From Citromicrobium bathyomarinum (GTDB lineage Bacteria > Pseudomonadota > Alphaproteobacteria > Sphingomonadales > Sphingomonadaceae): 64,000 nt of DNA. Below, in pieces: positions 16,047-25,107 of this stretch; the stretch's first letter is position 1; each line of letters starts with the position of its first letter. The stretch is from contig CP155577.1 in the NCBI GenBank assembly GCA_001306305.2, forward strand, positions 1,657,501 through 1,721,500, given 5' to 3'. The notes beneath the pieces were generated by a model, which had not been told where the DNA came from, did not search any database, and worked only from the letters and a program-made list of their open reading frames with translations. The translations under genes and the position numbers were made by a program.

Positions 16047-16951
16047 GCGGTTTCACCTTCGACGATATTCCGGACCAGACCGGGCGCACCGCGCTGGTCA
16101 CCGGCGCGAATACGGGCATCGGGTTCCATATCGCGGAGGTGCTGGCGAAGAACGGCGCGAAGGTGCTGCTGGGCTGCCGCAACCGCGACAGGGCAGAGAG
16201 TGCGCGGCAGGACCTGCTGCAGCTGGCACCGGGTGCCCAGATCGAGATCGTCGAGCTCGATCTGGCTGACATGGCATCGGTCCGCGCCGCGGCGGAAGGC
16301 ATCGAAAGCCTTGACCTGCTGGTCAATAATGCCGGGATCATGTGGGTGCCCCATGCGATTGGCACCGGTGGTGCGGAGATGCACTTCGCGGTCAACCATC
16401 TGGGCCATTTCGCGCTCACCAGCCTGCTGCTGCCCGCGCTCGCCAAGGGCACAAACCCGCGCGTGGTGGTGCAGTCGAGCATCGCGCACCGCCCGGCCTC
16501 GATCGATTTCAAGAACCTCTCGGGCGAGCGCGACTATGCGCTCCAGAAATTCTACGGCCAGAGCAAGCTCGCCAACCTGATGTTCGCGCTGGAGCTGGAC
16601 CGGCGGCTGCGCGCGGCGGGATCGCCGATCGCGAGCATCGCGTGCCATCCCGGCGTCGCGAAGACCGAGCTGACCCGGCAGGTCGGCTGGGCGAAACTGG
16701 TGATGCCGATCGCCGCGCCGCTACTCAATACCGCCAAGCAGGGCGCGCTGCCCGCGTTGCAGGCGGCGACCGACCCGGATGCGCAGGGCGGCGATTATTA
16801 CGGCCCCTATGGCTTCATGGAGGCGAGGGGTGCGACATCGGGCAGGGCGGTCGCCACAGCCACCGCACGCGACCCGCTGCTCGCCGCGCGGCTGTGGGAA
16901 ATCTCCAAGGACATGACCGGGGTCGATCCGCACCTGCAGCCCGCGACCTGA
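16043..16951 (+). CDS. SDR family oxidoreductase (retinol dehydrogenase-like)
   Basis: This is a 302-residue short-chain dehydrogenase. The NAD(P)-binding motif is TGANTGIG (about 20-27), NNAGIM follows near 92-97, and the active-site pair is in YGQSK. It belongs to the long-loop group related to retinol dehydrogenases and protochlorophyllide reductase-like enzymes ([27 protein letters not shown]). The arginine in CRNRD suggests NADP preference. The substrate is unknown. Its ATG overlaps the rnhB stop, so the two are translationally coupled although functionally unrelated. Confidence 0.9.
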   Translation: MSGFTFDDIPDQTGRTALVTGANTGIGFHIAEVLAKNGAKVLLGCRNRDRAESARQDLLQLAPGAQIEIVELDLADMASVRAAAEGIESLDLLVNNAGIMWVPHAIGTGGAEMHFAVNHLGHFALTSLLLPALAKGTNPRVVVQSSIAHRPASIDFKNLSGERDYALQKFYGQSKLANLMFALELDRRLRAAGSPIASIACHPGVAKTELTRQVGWAKLVMPIAAPLLNTAKQGALPALQAATDPDAQGGDYYGPYGFMEARGATSGRAVATATARDPLLAARLWEISKDMTGVDPHLQPAT

Positions 16952-17029
16952 CGCTGCCGCCGTAAACCGTGCAACGCTGCGCAATTGCCCCTATGCGGGC
17001 GGGCGCGGCATGCTATCACCCCGCCGCAT

Positions 17030-17956
17030 ATGACCGGTTCACTGATCCTTATCGCCATCGGCCTCGTCGCGCTTGCCGGGGGAGGGGAACTGCTGGTCCG
17101 CGGCGCGGTGGGCATCGCCAACAAACTGGGCGTCTCCACCTTGTTCACCGGACTGGTGATCGTCGGCGCGGCGACCTCGATGCCCGAAATGGTCGCCAGC
17201 GTGCAGGCGGTGATGGCCGGTTCGCCGGAGATCGCGTGGGGCAATATCGTTGGCTCCAACATCGCCAATTCGCTGCTGATCCTGGGCGGAGCCGCTCTGG
17301 TCACGCCGATCGTGCTTGCCGGGGTGGGGCGGCGCGATTCCGTGGTTGCGCTGCTGCTGACCCTGGTCGTGTGGGGGATTGCGTGGCTCAGGATAGGGTC
17401 GCCCTTCATCGGTGTCGGGCTGCTGGCTGCGCTGGTGATCTATATCGTGTGGCGGTACCGCCATCCGCCCGCGCAGGCAGAGGCCGAGGCGGAGGAGACC
17501 GCCGCCCCCTCCAACTTCCTGCTCTCGCTGCTGTTCTTCGCACTGGGCGTTGCTGCGCTGGTGCTCGGCGGACGCTGGCTGGTGACCGGAGCGATCGACA
17601 TTGCGAGCGACCTTGGCGTCAGCCAGGCGGTGATCGGGCTGACGATCGTCGCGGTGGGCACTTCGCTGCCCGAGCTGGCCGCCTCCGCGGTCGCTGCGTT
17701 TCGCGGCCATGCGGAGCTGGCGCTAGGCAACGTGCTGGGCTCCAACATCTTCAACCTGCTGCTGATCGGCGGCGTGACGATGAGCGTGTCGGGCACTGCT
17801 CTGCCGACCGAGCTGCTCCAGTACGGCTGGCCCATCTGCGCGGCCTCGGCGCTGCTGCTGGTCCTGATGTGCCGCTTCATGAACCGGATCGGTCGGCTGT
17901 TCGGCCTGCTGATGCTGGGCGGATTCGCAGCCAATACCGCACTCGCTTTCAGCTGA
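17030..17956 (+). CDS. Calcium/sodium antiporter (CaCA family)
   Basis: This 308-residue inner-membrane protein has two homologous halves, each with an alpha-repeat: GLVIVGAATSMPEMVASVQA plus GNIVGSNIANSLLILG in the first, and GLTIVAVGTSLPELAASAVA plus GNVLGSNIFNLLLIGG in the second. The glutamates in the MPE and LPE segments are the ion-binding residues of the YrbG/CaCA family. About ten transmembrane helices are visible, with an acidic central loop (EAEAEETAAP). I start at the ATG at 17030, where the first helix begins. The gene sits between the rnhB-SDR pair and ccrM. Confidence 0.92.
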   Translation: MTGSLILIAIGLVALAGGGELLVRGAVGIANKLGVSTLFTGLVIVGAATSMPEMVASVQAVMAGSPEIAWGNIVGSNIANSLLILGGAALVTPIVLAGVGRRDSVVALLLTLVVWGIAWLRIGSPFIGVGLLAALVIYIVWRYRHPPAQAEAEAEETAAPSNFLLSLLFFALGVAALVLGGRWLVTGAIDIASDLGVSQAVIGLTIVAVGTSLPELAASAVAAFRGHAELALGNVLGSNIFNLLLIGGVTMSVSGTALPTELLQYGWPICAASALLLVLMCRFMNRIGRLFGLLMLGGFAANTALAFS

Positions 17957-17978
17957 TTTTCCAAAGGGTTGGTGTGAA

Positions 17979-19270
<1,292 letters not shown>

Positions 19271-19276
19271 TCTTCC

Positions 19277-19362
19277 CGTCATCCCGGACTTGATCCGGGG
19301 TGGTGCTTTCTTTGGTCGAAGTCAATGAAGCCTGCACCCGGCTCGGAGGCCGAGGTGACGAG
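19277..19362. repeat. REP-like palindromic intergenic element, copy 2
   Basis: This copy begins CGTCATCCCGGACTTGATCC six bases after the ccrM stop and ends with CCGAGGTGACGAG, so its ends are imperfect inverted repeats. It contains the CCCGGA-N5-TCCGGG palindrome shared with copies 1 and 3. Its position directly after ccrM suggests it may also act as a transcription end or mRNA stabiliser. Confidence 0.75.
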
Positions 19363-19388
19363 ATTTCTCTTGGCTTGCCCTTGCTCTC

Positions 19389-19967
19389 TTGAAGAAGGTA
19401 ATTTGTACTAGACAAAGCCTGGAATTCCGGCGATTCATTAGTTTTATGATCCAGCTTCTGCTAAACTCACCGCTTGCATCCACGGCATTACTTGGCATTG
19501 GCACAATGTTTGGTGGGCTTGTCGGAGTGGTTGCAACCACTTTGGTCAAGGGGCGCATCTCCCATCACTTCGACCGAGCTCTGGAAGAGCATCGTGCGCA
19601 ACTTGCGCGTCATGACCGGGTGAGCCAACTGGCTGAGTATCTCGCTTTTGCTTGGCGCATGCAAAACATGGAGGATATGAGTGAGGACGAGGCAGAGCGG
19701 GCGAACAAAATGGCGTTCGAGCTTTCGCTTTGGTTGCCTGCCGATGTCGTCGCCGAGCTAGGACGATTGCATCAGGGTGGCAATTTCTGGGATGCCGTGT
19801 TCCGTGCCCGCGAGTGGGTAAATCCCGGTGATCCCCTCAATCCCGACTTGGTCATAGGACATGACACCAAAGCAAACATGCGGAAGAGGCTTGAAGGCCT
19901 CGGGCTTGGAGATACTGGGACGGGGAACAGTGGGGTGACCGCACCGGACTTCTTGTCGCACCAATAG
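19389..19967 (+). CDS. Hypothetical single-pass membrane protein
   Basis: I recognise no family in this protein of up to 192 residues. One strong transmembrane segment (about 24-53, LLLNSPLASTALLGIGTMFGGLVGVVATTLV) is followed by a cytoplasmic helical region with a charged coiled-coil part (HHFDRALEEHRAQLARHDRVS) and a conserved-looking segment FELSLWLPADVVAELGRL. An alternative start is the ATG at 19446, just before the helix. Base composition is AT-richer than the flanking core genes, and the gene sits with parDE between two REP-like repeats, so it is probably accessory. Confidence 0.6.
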   Translation: MKKVICTRQSLEFRRFISFMIQLLLNSPLASTALLGIGTMFGGLVGVVATTLVKGRISHHFDRALEEHRAQLARHDRVSQLAEYLAFAWRMQNMEDMSEDEAERANKMAFELSLWLPADVVAELGRLHQGGNFWDAVFRAREWVNPGDPLNPDLVIGHDTKANMRKRLEGLGLGDTGTGNSGVTAPDFLSHQ

Positions 19968-19998
19968 TATGATACATCGCTCCCGTCAGGAGCAAACC

Positions 19999-20250
19999 AT
20001 GGCCACCATCCGCAAGACCATCACGCTCAGCGACACGCAGGACGCGTGGATCAAGCGTCAGATTGCTGAGGGCGGGTTCACCAACGACAGCGAATATATC
20101 CGCGATCTCGTCCGCCGCGATCAGGAGGGGCAGGAGAAGCTGTCCGGGTTGCGGCAGGCGATTGCCGAGGGGCTGGACAGCGGCGTGAGCGACCGCTCGC
20201 TCGACGACATCTGGACCGAGGCAGAGAAGCGCGCAGCCGCCCGTGCGTGA
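19999..20250 (+). CDS. ParD-type antitoxin (type II toxin-antitoxin)
   Basis: This 83-residue protein has the ribbon-helix-helix N-terminus of the ParD/CopG group (ATIRKTITLSDTQDAWIKRQIAEGGFTN), followed by the SEYIRDLVRRDQ helix and a C-terminal toxin-binding tail (LDDIWTEAEKRAAARA). The antitoxin binds its own promoter and neutralises the overlapping toxin gene downstream. I use the ATG at 19999, preceded by AGGAGCAAACC, rather than the in-frame start at 19969. The coding sequences overlap by 8 bases, the usual arrangement for this class. Confidence 0.9.
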   Translation: MATIRKTITLSDTQDAWIKRQIAEGGFTNDSEYIRDLVRRDQEGQEKLSGLRQAIAEGLDSGVSDRSLDDIWTEAEKRAAARA

Positions 20251-20533
20251 GCTGCGGCTGACCCGAAAGGCGGCGGCCGATCTCTCCGACATTGCCGATT
20301 TTACCATTGCCGAGTTCGGGATCGAGCAGGCGGGCAGGTATCGCGACCAGTTCGCCAGATGCTTCGCCTCGCTGCTCGACAATCCCTTTTTGGGGCGAAG
20401 CGCGAACGAACTCGCGCCCGGTTTGCGGCGTATCCGGCAGCAGGCGCATGTCGTGTTCTACCAGCCCTCGGAAGAGGTGATTCTAGTTGTCCGCGTGCTC
20501 CACCACCGAATGGATTTCGAGCAGCATTTGTAG
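20243..20533 (+). CDS. ParE/RelE-type toxin (type II toxin-antitoxin)
   Basis: This 96-residue toxin of the RelE/ParE superfamily has LTRKAAADLSDIADFTIAEFG, YRDQFARCFASLLDNPFLGR, the conserved GLRRI segment and a C-terminal VVRVLHHRMDF strand. Together with the upstream ParD-like protein this is a complete module. ParE members poison gyrase, while RelE members cleave mRNA; the ParD-type antitoxin and the LHHRMD end favour ParE. The start is a GTG at 20243 inside the antitoxin gene. The pair is flanked by REP-like repeats. Confidence 0.9.
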   Translation: MRELRLTRKAAADLSDIADFTIAEFGIEQAGRYRDQFARCFASLLDNPFLGRSANELAPGLRRIRQQAHVVFYQPSEEVILVVRVLHHRMDFEQHL

Positions 20534-20556
20534 AGTGCCGTCTCACGAAGCCTCCC

Positions 20557-20641
20557 CATCGCCCCGGACTTGATCCGGGGGCGCGCTTCTTTTCGCGCAG
20601 CAGAAGGAGCCTGATCCCGGCTCGGGGGCCGGGATGACGAG
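20557..20641. repeat. REP-like palindromic intergenic element, copy 3
   Basis: This copy lies 24 bases after the parE stop, begins CCATCGCCCCGGACTTGATC and ends with CCGGGATGACGAG. It is the closest relative of copy 2, including the same end sequence GATGACGAG/GGTGACGAG. Copies 2 and 3 bracket the hypothetical membrane protein and parDE genes in the same orientation. Confidence 0.75.
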
Positions 20642-20763
20642 GGGGCGGCGTGTGCCTGTCCTACTTGATGCGCTGGGTCTAAGGATGCGCGCTATGCGCA
20701 GTGCACCTCTTCTTCCGCCCAGAATTTCGCGCTCGTTCCCCCCGCCACTTTTTGACCCCAAGA

Positions 20764-20783
20764 CTGTGTGTCAGGTGTGTCAG
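20764..20783. repeat. 20-bp intergenic repeat, copy A
   Basis: CTGTGTGTCAGGTGTGTCAG is a tandem pair of the 9-mer GTGTGTCAG. The identical 20 bases occur at 52526-52545 downstream of wrbA. A diverged relative (GTGTGCGTCAGGCATGTCAG) lies at the 3' end of cpaF near 40059-40078. This copy is 30 bases upstream of folP. Its role is unknown. Confidence 0.7.
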
Positions 20784-20813
20784 ATCCCCTACAAAGCGGC
20801 TAGGTGAGGGCGC

Positions 20814-21926
20814 ATGAGCGACACCGTTTACATCCGCCCTATCGGCTTCGCGCCCGGCCCGCAGAGCGAGGAGGGCGATGCTGTTCGGCTCGCCGGGGGG
20901 CTCGTCTATGCCAGCCGTTTTGCGGTGATCTATCGCCGCGATGGCGAGGTGGTCGAACGCTGGCGTGCTTCGCCCGGGAGCATCGCGCAGGTACTCGGAG
21001 AACTGCCCAACAGCGTCGCGGCCGAGGCCGAGGCGCAGTGGGGCAACCTGCGCATGGCGCATCCGGCGCTGGAGCTGGGTGCGCGAACCGTGCGCCTCGA
21101 CCAGCCGCAGGTGATGGGCATTCTCAACGTGACGCCCGACAGCTTCTCCGACGGGGGCAAGCATGTCGGTGATCCTGCGGGTACGCGCGAGGCGATCGGC
21201 GCGATGGTCGAGGCGGGGGCCGCCATCATCGACATTGGCGGCGAAAGCACGCGGCCCGGTGCGGAAGCCGTGTGGGAGGAGGAGGAAATCCGCCGCGTCG
21301 TGCCTGCGGTCGAGGCCGCCGCCAGCATGGGCGCTGCGGTCAGCATCGACACCCGCCGCGCGGGCACAATGGAGGCGGCGCTCAAGGCAGGCGCGGGGAT
21401 CGTCAACGATGTCTCCGCGCTGCGCTACGACCCGCGCTCCGCCGAGCTGGTGGCGAAGACCGGCTGCCCGGTGGCGCTGATGCACGCGCCGGGATCGGGC
21501 AACGACCTGCACGAGGGTGGGACGTATGAGAGCGTGGTGTTCGACGTGTTTGACGCGCTTCGTGAACGGCGCGATGCTGCGGTTGCGGCGGGGATCGCGC
21601 GGGAGAAAATCCTGCTCGATCCGGGTCTCGGCTTCGGCAAGTCGCTGACCGACAATCTCGCGCTGATCAACGCGCTGCCGCTGTTCCACGCGCTCGGCCA
21701 GCCGATCCTGTTCGGCGCGAGCCGCAAGCGGATGATCGGCGCGCTGAGCAAGGAGGCTGCGGCGGACGCGCGGCTGGGCGGGAGCATCGCTCTGGCGCTC
21801 AAGGCGATGGACGCGGGCGCGCATATCCTGCGGGTCCACGACGTGCCCGAGACGGTGCAGGCGCGTGACGTGTGGCGGGGCCTGCGCGATGCCGCACTGA
21901 CCGATTTCGGCGATTTGCCGGGATAG
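20814..21926 (+). CDS. folP: Dihydropteroate synthase
   Basis: This 370-residue enzyme condenses 6-hydroxymethyl-dihydropterin pyrophosphate with p-aminobenzoate in folate synthesis and is the sulfonamide target. The two signatures are GILNVTPDSFSDGG (about 102-115) and IDIGGESTRPGAE (about 139-151), followed by SIDTRRAGTMEAAL, GAGIVNDVSAL, LDPGLGFGKS and the C-terminal LRVHDV. It carries an N-terminal extension of about 95 residues compared with E. coli FolP, common in sphingomonads. The ATG at 20814 follows AGGTGAGG. It converges on the SDR gene with 4 bases between stops. Confidence 0.95.
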   Translation: MSDTVYIRPIGFAPGPQSEEGDAVRLAGGLVYASRFAVIYRRDGEVVERWRASPGSIAQVLGELPNSVAAEAEAQWGNLRMAHPALELGARTVRLDQPQVMGILNVTPDSFSDGGKHVGDPAGTREAIGAMVEAGAAIIDIGGESTRPGAEAVWEEEEIRRVVPAVEAAASMGAAVSIDTRRAGTMEAALKAGAGIVNDVSALRYDPRSAELVAKTGCPVALMHAPGSGNDLHEGGTYESVVFDVFDALRERRDAAVAAGIAREKILLDPGLGFGKSLTDNLALINALPLFHALGQPILFGASRKRMIGALSKEAAADARLGGSIALALKAMDAGAHILRVHDVPETVQARDVWRGLRDAALTDFGDLPG

Positions 21927-21930
21927 GGCG

Positions 21931-22689
21931 CTAGAGCGTGTACCCGCCGTCGCTGGTCAGCACTGTGCCGGTGACGTTGGCGGAGGCGTCGGACAGGAGG
22001 TAGCCGATGTCGCGCGCCAGCTCGTCCGCCGTGGCGAAGCGGCCGCGTGGGGTGGTCTTGCCCATCTGCGCAATCACCGCCTCGCGCCCGTGCTCGGCAA
22101 ACTGGGCTTCGTTGTCGGGCGAGTTCCAGATCGCGGTGTCGACCCCGCCCGGAGCGATGGCGTTGACGCGAATGCCATGGCCTGCGTTCTCCGCCGCCGC
22201 GATCCGCGCCATGTGCGCAACTGCGGCCTTGGAGACGCCGTATGCACCGATGCCGGGCACCGGCTTGAGCCCGGTGATCGACGCGGTGACGACCGCGCTG
22301 CCACGACCCGTCTTCCGCATCGCGCGCAGGGCAGTGGAAAGCGTGAGGAAGGCACCATCGAGGTTGATCGCCATCACCCGCCGCCACTCGGCAAAGTCGA
22401 GATCGGCGATCTGGCCGCCGGTGCCGATCCCGGCGTTGACCACCGCATGGTCGAGCCGGTCGAGCTTGGGCTCGAGGCCCTGCCAGAAGGTTTGGTCGGC
22501 AACATCGGCGGCGTGCGTTTCGACGTCGCAGGAGAGGTCGAGCTCGTTCAGGCCTTCGCCGTCGAGGTCGATCAGGATGAGGCGCGCGATGCCGTTGCGA
22601 TCGAGCCAGCGGGCGCACGCGGCACCAATGCCGGAAGCGGCTCCGGTGACGAGTGCGGTGCGGTTGGTGAAGTCGTATCCCTCGGTCAT
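21931..22689 (-). CDS. SDR family oxidoreductase
   Basis: This 252-residue classical short-chain dehydrogenase has the TGAASGIG cofactor motif near residue 16, an NAGIGTGG variant of the NNAG segment, and Tyr and Lys of the active site in GAYGVSKAAV. The Asp after the second strand (LIDLDGEGL) indicates NAD preference. C-terminal segments (RVNAIAPGGVDTAIWNS, SANVTGTVLTSDGGYTL) are standard. The substrate is unknown. It is convergent with folP and follows the hemerythrin gene on the same strand with about 60 bases between them. Confidence 0.9.
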   Translation of the reverse strand: MTEGYDFTNRTALVTGAASGIGAACARWLDRNGIARLILIDLDGEGLNELDLSCDVETHAADVADQTFWQGLEPKLDRLDHAVVNAGIGTGGQIADLDFAEWRRVMAINLDGAFLTLSTALRAMRKTGRGSAVVTASITGLKPVPGIGAYGVSKAAVAHMARIAAAENAGHGIRVNAIAPGGVDTAIWNSPDNEAQFAEHGREAVIAQMGKTTPRGRFATADELARDIGYLLSDASANVTGTVLTSDGGYTL

Positions 22690-22749
22690 GCCGAGGGGCT
22701 TAGCGGGTTACGCCGCGTTGTCGATGCCCCGGCAATCGGCGCGTCCGCG

Positions 22750-23265
22750 TCACGCCGCTTCGTTTTCCTCGATATAGGCGTCCGGATCCTTCTCCTCACG
22801 CTCCACATTCGTGACGTGGTCCGCTTCGAAGGCGAGATACTTGATCCCCAGCGCGATCCGCTTTTCCAGCGGCACCCGGCGGCGGAAATCGGTCAGGCCC
22901 TGGCGTTCCTCTTCGGAAAGATGCGCGCTGTTCTGGTAGTTCGCCTTGTCGACGCACTTCCACCAGGCGTCCGACCCGACCTCTTCGTTCAGCGCAGCAT
23001 CGGCGGCGTTGGCGATCTTGTTGTGATCGTCGATCGCGTCTTCGGTGGTCTCGTCCGCACTGTCGGAATCGAGCGCGCCTTTGCCGAGCTGGAGGAGGGT
23101 GGGGTAGAAGTACTTCTCTTCCGCCATGGCATGCGCCTCGAGATGGTCGCGCAGGCGGTTGAAGATTTTCCCGGCCGATTCGAGATCGTCGCGCGCCTCG
23201 TCCAGTGCGGCAAACCAGCGGCGCTGGCGGTCGTGGTCGGCGAGAATGCAGTCGACGATATCCAT
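22750..23265 (-). CDS. Hemerythrin domain-containing protein
   Basis: This 171-residue protein carries a hemerythrin HHE cation-binding domain in its first half: ILADHDRQRRWF with the first His, HLEAHAMAEEKYFYPTL with two His and a Glu, and DDHNKIANA further on. Such proteins bind a di-iron centre and take part in oxygen, NO or metal handling. A GGAAC-N16-CGTT promoter (23305-23329) directly upstream indicates control by the EcfG general stress sigma factor. The protein is cytoplasmic with no signal peptide. The C-terminal part is charged and helical. Confidence 0.9.
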   Translation of the reverse strand: MDIVDCILADHDRQRRWFAALDEARDDLESAGKIFNRLRDHLEAHAMAEEKYFYPTLLQLGKGALDSDSADETTEDAIDDHNKIANAADAALNEEVGSDAWWKCVDKANYQNSAHLSEEERQGLTDFRRRVPLEKRIALGIKYLAFEADHVTNVEREEKDPDAYIEENEAA

Positions 23266-23304
23266 CTGGGTATTCCTGTTTCCGGCGTAAGATTACGCTC
23301 AGAG

Positions 23305-23329
23305 AACGGGAAATGGCGCACCGGGTTCC
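23305..23329 (-). promoter_or_regulatory. Predicted EcfG (general stress) promoter of hemerythrin gene
   Basis: On the minus strand GGAAC (23325-23329) is followed after exactly 16 bases by CGTT (23305-23308), a perfect match to the EcfG consensus. The -10 element lies 40 bases from the hemerythrin ATG, the same distance as at the PfpI gene. Confidence 0.75.
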
Positions 23330-23345
23330 GCCGGCACGGAGCCCG

Positions 23346-24764
23346 TCAGGCGGCGTTGTCGATCCCGAGGTCGCTCAGCTTGCGATAGAGCGTCGAGCGC
23401 CCGATGCCGAGCCTGCGGGCAACCTCGGTCATCCGCCCGCGGTAATGCCCGATGGCGAGACGGATCACGTCGGCCTCGATCTCTTCGAGCGGGCGCAGGT
23501 TGCCATCATCGGTGTAAAGCATCACGCCGACCGCTTCCTGCACGTGGTGGCCGCTCCCGGCCTGTTCGCCGATCAGTTCGGAAAGCTGGGGGAAGTCGCT
23601 GCTGGTCAGCATCTCCGCATCGCAGAATACTGCGGCGCGGAACAGGACCGCCTGCAACTGGCGGACATTGCCCGGCCAGTCATAGGCGCACAGCAAATTG
23701 AGCGCGCTGTCGGCCAGGCTGAGGTGGCGCAGCCCCGGCTCGTCGCCGATTCGGGCGAGGAAGTGGCGGGCCAGAGAGGCGATGTCGCCCGGGCGCTCGC
23801 GCAAGGGCGGCAGGCTGATCCGGGTGGCGGAAATCGCGGCGAGCAAATCCTGGTCGAACTGGCCTTTCGCGGCGAGTTCGGACAGCGGGCGATTGCTCGC
23901 GGAAAGCAGGCGGGTGTCGATGCGGAAGCCGTGGGTCGCGCCGATCGGGCGGACGATCCCTTCGTTCAGCGTGGTCGCGAGGCGAGCCTGCTGATCGGCG
24001 GAAAGACGGTCGATCTCGTCGAGCACCAGCGTGCCGGTGTCGCAATGCTGCAGCGCGCCCATCTGGCTCTCGAACGCCCCGGCGAAGGCGCCTTTCTCGT
24101 GCCCGAACAGCGCCGATTCGATCGAGTTGACCGGCACCCCGGCGACATTGACGAGGCGGAAGGGGGCCTTGGAGCGCGGGCTGGTCGCCTGGATCGCGCG
24201 CAGCAGCATCTCCTTGCCGGTGCCGCTCTCACCCTCGATCAGCACATGGCCGTGCGATCGGGCCGCCTTGGCGGCGCGGGCCAGTGCGATGCGGAAGATC
24301 GGGTCGGTCCCGATCATTGCGTCGAAATCGAGCACCGCAGGCATCTTCTCGGTCAGCGGCTGAAGTTCGTTGCGGCTCGCCTCGACCCGGGTGGCGCTGC
24401 GCAGAGCGCGCATCAGCCGTTCGGGCGCGACCGGCTTGATCAGATAGTCGGTCGCCCCGGCGCGCATCGCCTCGACCGCGAGCAGCGGGCTGGCACTGGT
24501 CGTCAGCATCAGAATCGGCAGCGCGGGGCGGCGCTTCTTGAGTTCGGCAATCAGGTCGCACGCGGCATCGCCGGGCACCCACTGGTCGAGGATGATGGCA
24601 GACAATTGCATGCCCTGCCGCGTGCCCAGCGTGGCGATCGCGGTTTCGGCATCGTTGACGACCAGCGTCCGCCAGCCGTCGCGGGCGGCGAGCGCGGTGA
24701 CGAGGCGGCTCTGCGCCGGCTCGTCGTCGATCAGCATTAGCAAGCGTTCTTCGTGATCGGCCAT
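23346..24764 (-). CDS. NtrC-family response regulator (AAA+ / Fis HTH)
   Basis: This 472-residue three-domain regulator comprises a receiver (about 1-125), an AAA+ domain (about 145-390) and a Fis-type helix-turn-helix (about 430-470). The receiver has acidic residues Asp13/Asp14, phosphoacceptor Asp60 in ILDQW and Lys110. The AAA+ domain has Walker A GESGTGKE at 178-185 and Walker B LVLDEI near 246-251. The helix-turn-helix reads MTEVARRLGIGRSTLYRKL. The sigma-54 contact loop reads GAFAGA (225-230) instead of GAFTGA. Loss of this threonine usually abolishes sigma-54 activation, so it may act differently. No histidine kinase is adjacent. Confidence 0.92.
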   Translation of the reverse strand: MADHEERLLMLIDDEPAQSRLVTALAARDGWRTLVVNDAETAIATLGTRQGMQLSAIILDQWVPGDAACDLIAELKKRRPALPILMLTTSASPLLAVEAMRAGATDYLIKPVAPERLMRALRSATRVEASRNELQPLTEKMPAVLDFDAMIGTDPIFRIALARAAKAARSHGHVLIEGESGTGKEMLLRAIQATSPRSKAPFRLVNVAGVPVNSIESALFGHEKGAFAGAFESQMGALQHCDTGTLVLDEIDRLSADQQARLATTLNEGIVRPIGATHGFRIDTRLLSASNRPLSELAAKGQFDQDLLAAISATRISLPPLRERPGDIASLARHFLARIGDEPGLRHLSLADSALNLLCAYDWPGNVRQLQAVLFRAAVFCDAEMLTSSDFPQLSELIGEQAGSGHHVQEAVGVMLYTDDGNLRPLEEIEADVIRLAIGHYRGRMTEVARRLGIGRSTLYRKLSDLGIDNAA

Positions 24765-24962
24765 TTGTCCCCGCCATGCCTGTGCAAGGGAATGTGTCCC
24801 GTTGCGGTGCAGGGCGCTGGTCTACCCGACGGCGGTAAAGACCAGATTAAGGCTAGTTTCCCTCGCTCATGCGATAGTGCACAGCAGCAAGAGCTTGAGA
24901 ATGGCGGGGGGCGAGGATAGACCCTGCCGCGACTAGCGCCTCAACCGGAGAATTTACGCGCC

Positions 24963-25103
24963 ATGGCCGCACAAAACGAAGCCGTTACCAAGGATATCGA
25001 GAAGGCTCGCAACACGTACGAACGCTTCATGGGAAGCCTGAAGTTCGCGATCCCGATCATTTGCCTGATCGTGTTCATCGTCGTGCTGCTGATCGCGCCC
25101 TGA
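24963..25103 (+). CDS. aa3-type cytochrome c oxidase subunit IV (bacterial type)
   Basis: This small gene encodes 46 residues: a polar N-terminus (MAAQNEAVTKDIEKARNTYE), the FMGSLKFAI segment, and one transmembrane helix (PIICLIVFIVVLLIAP) running to the end. This is the pattern of the bacterial aa3 oxidase subunit IV family, a single-helix accessory subunit of the terminal oxidase. It lies 4 bases upstream of pntAA, a neighbourhood often seen in alphaproteobacteria. A CCGGAGAA ribosome-binding site precedes the ATG. Oxidase core subunits are not in the window. Confidence 0.8.
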   Translation: MAAQNEAVTKDIEKARNTYERFMGSLKFAIPIICLIVFIVVLLIAP

Positions 25104-25107
25104 CCGC

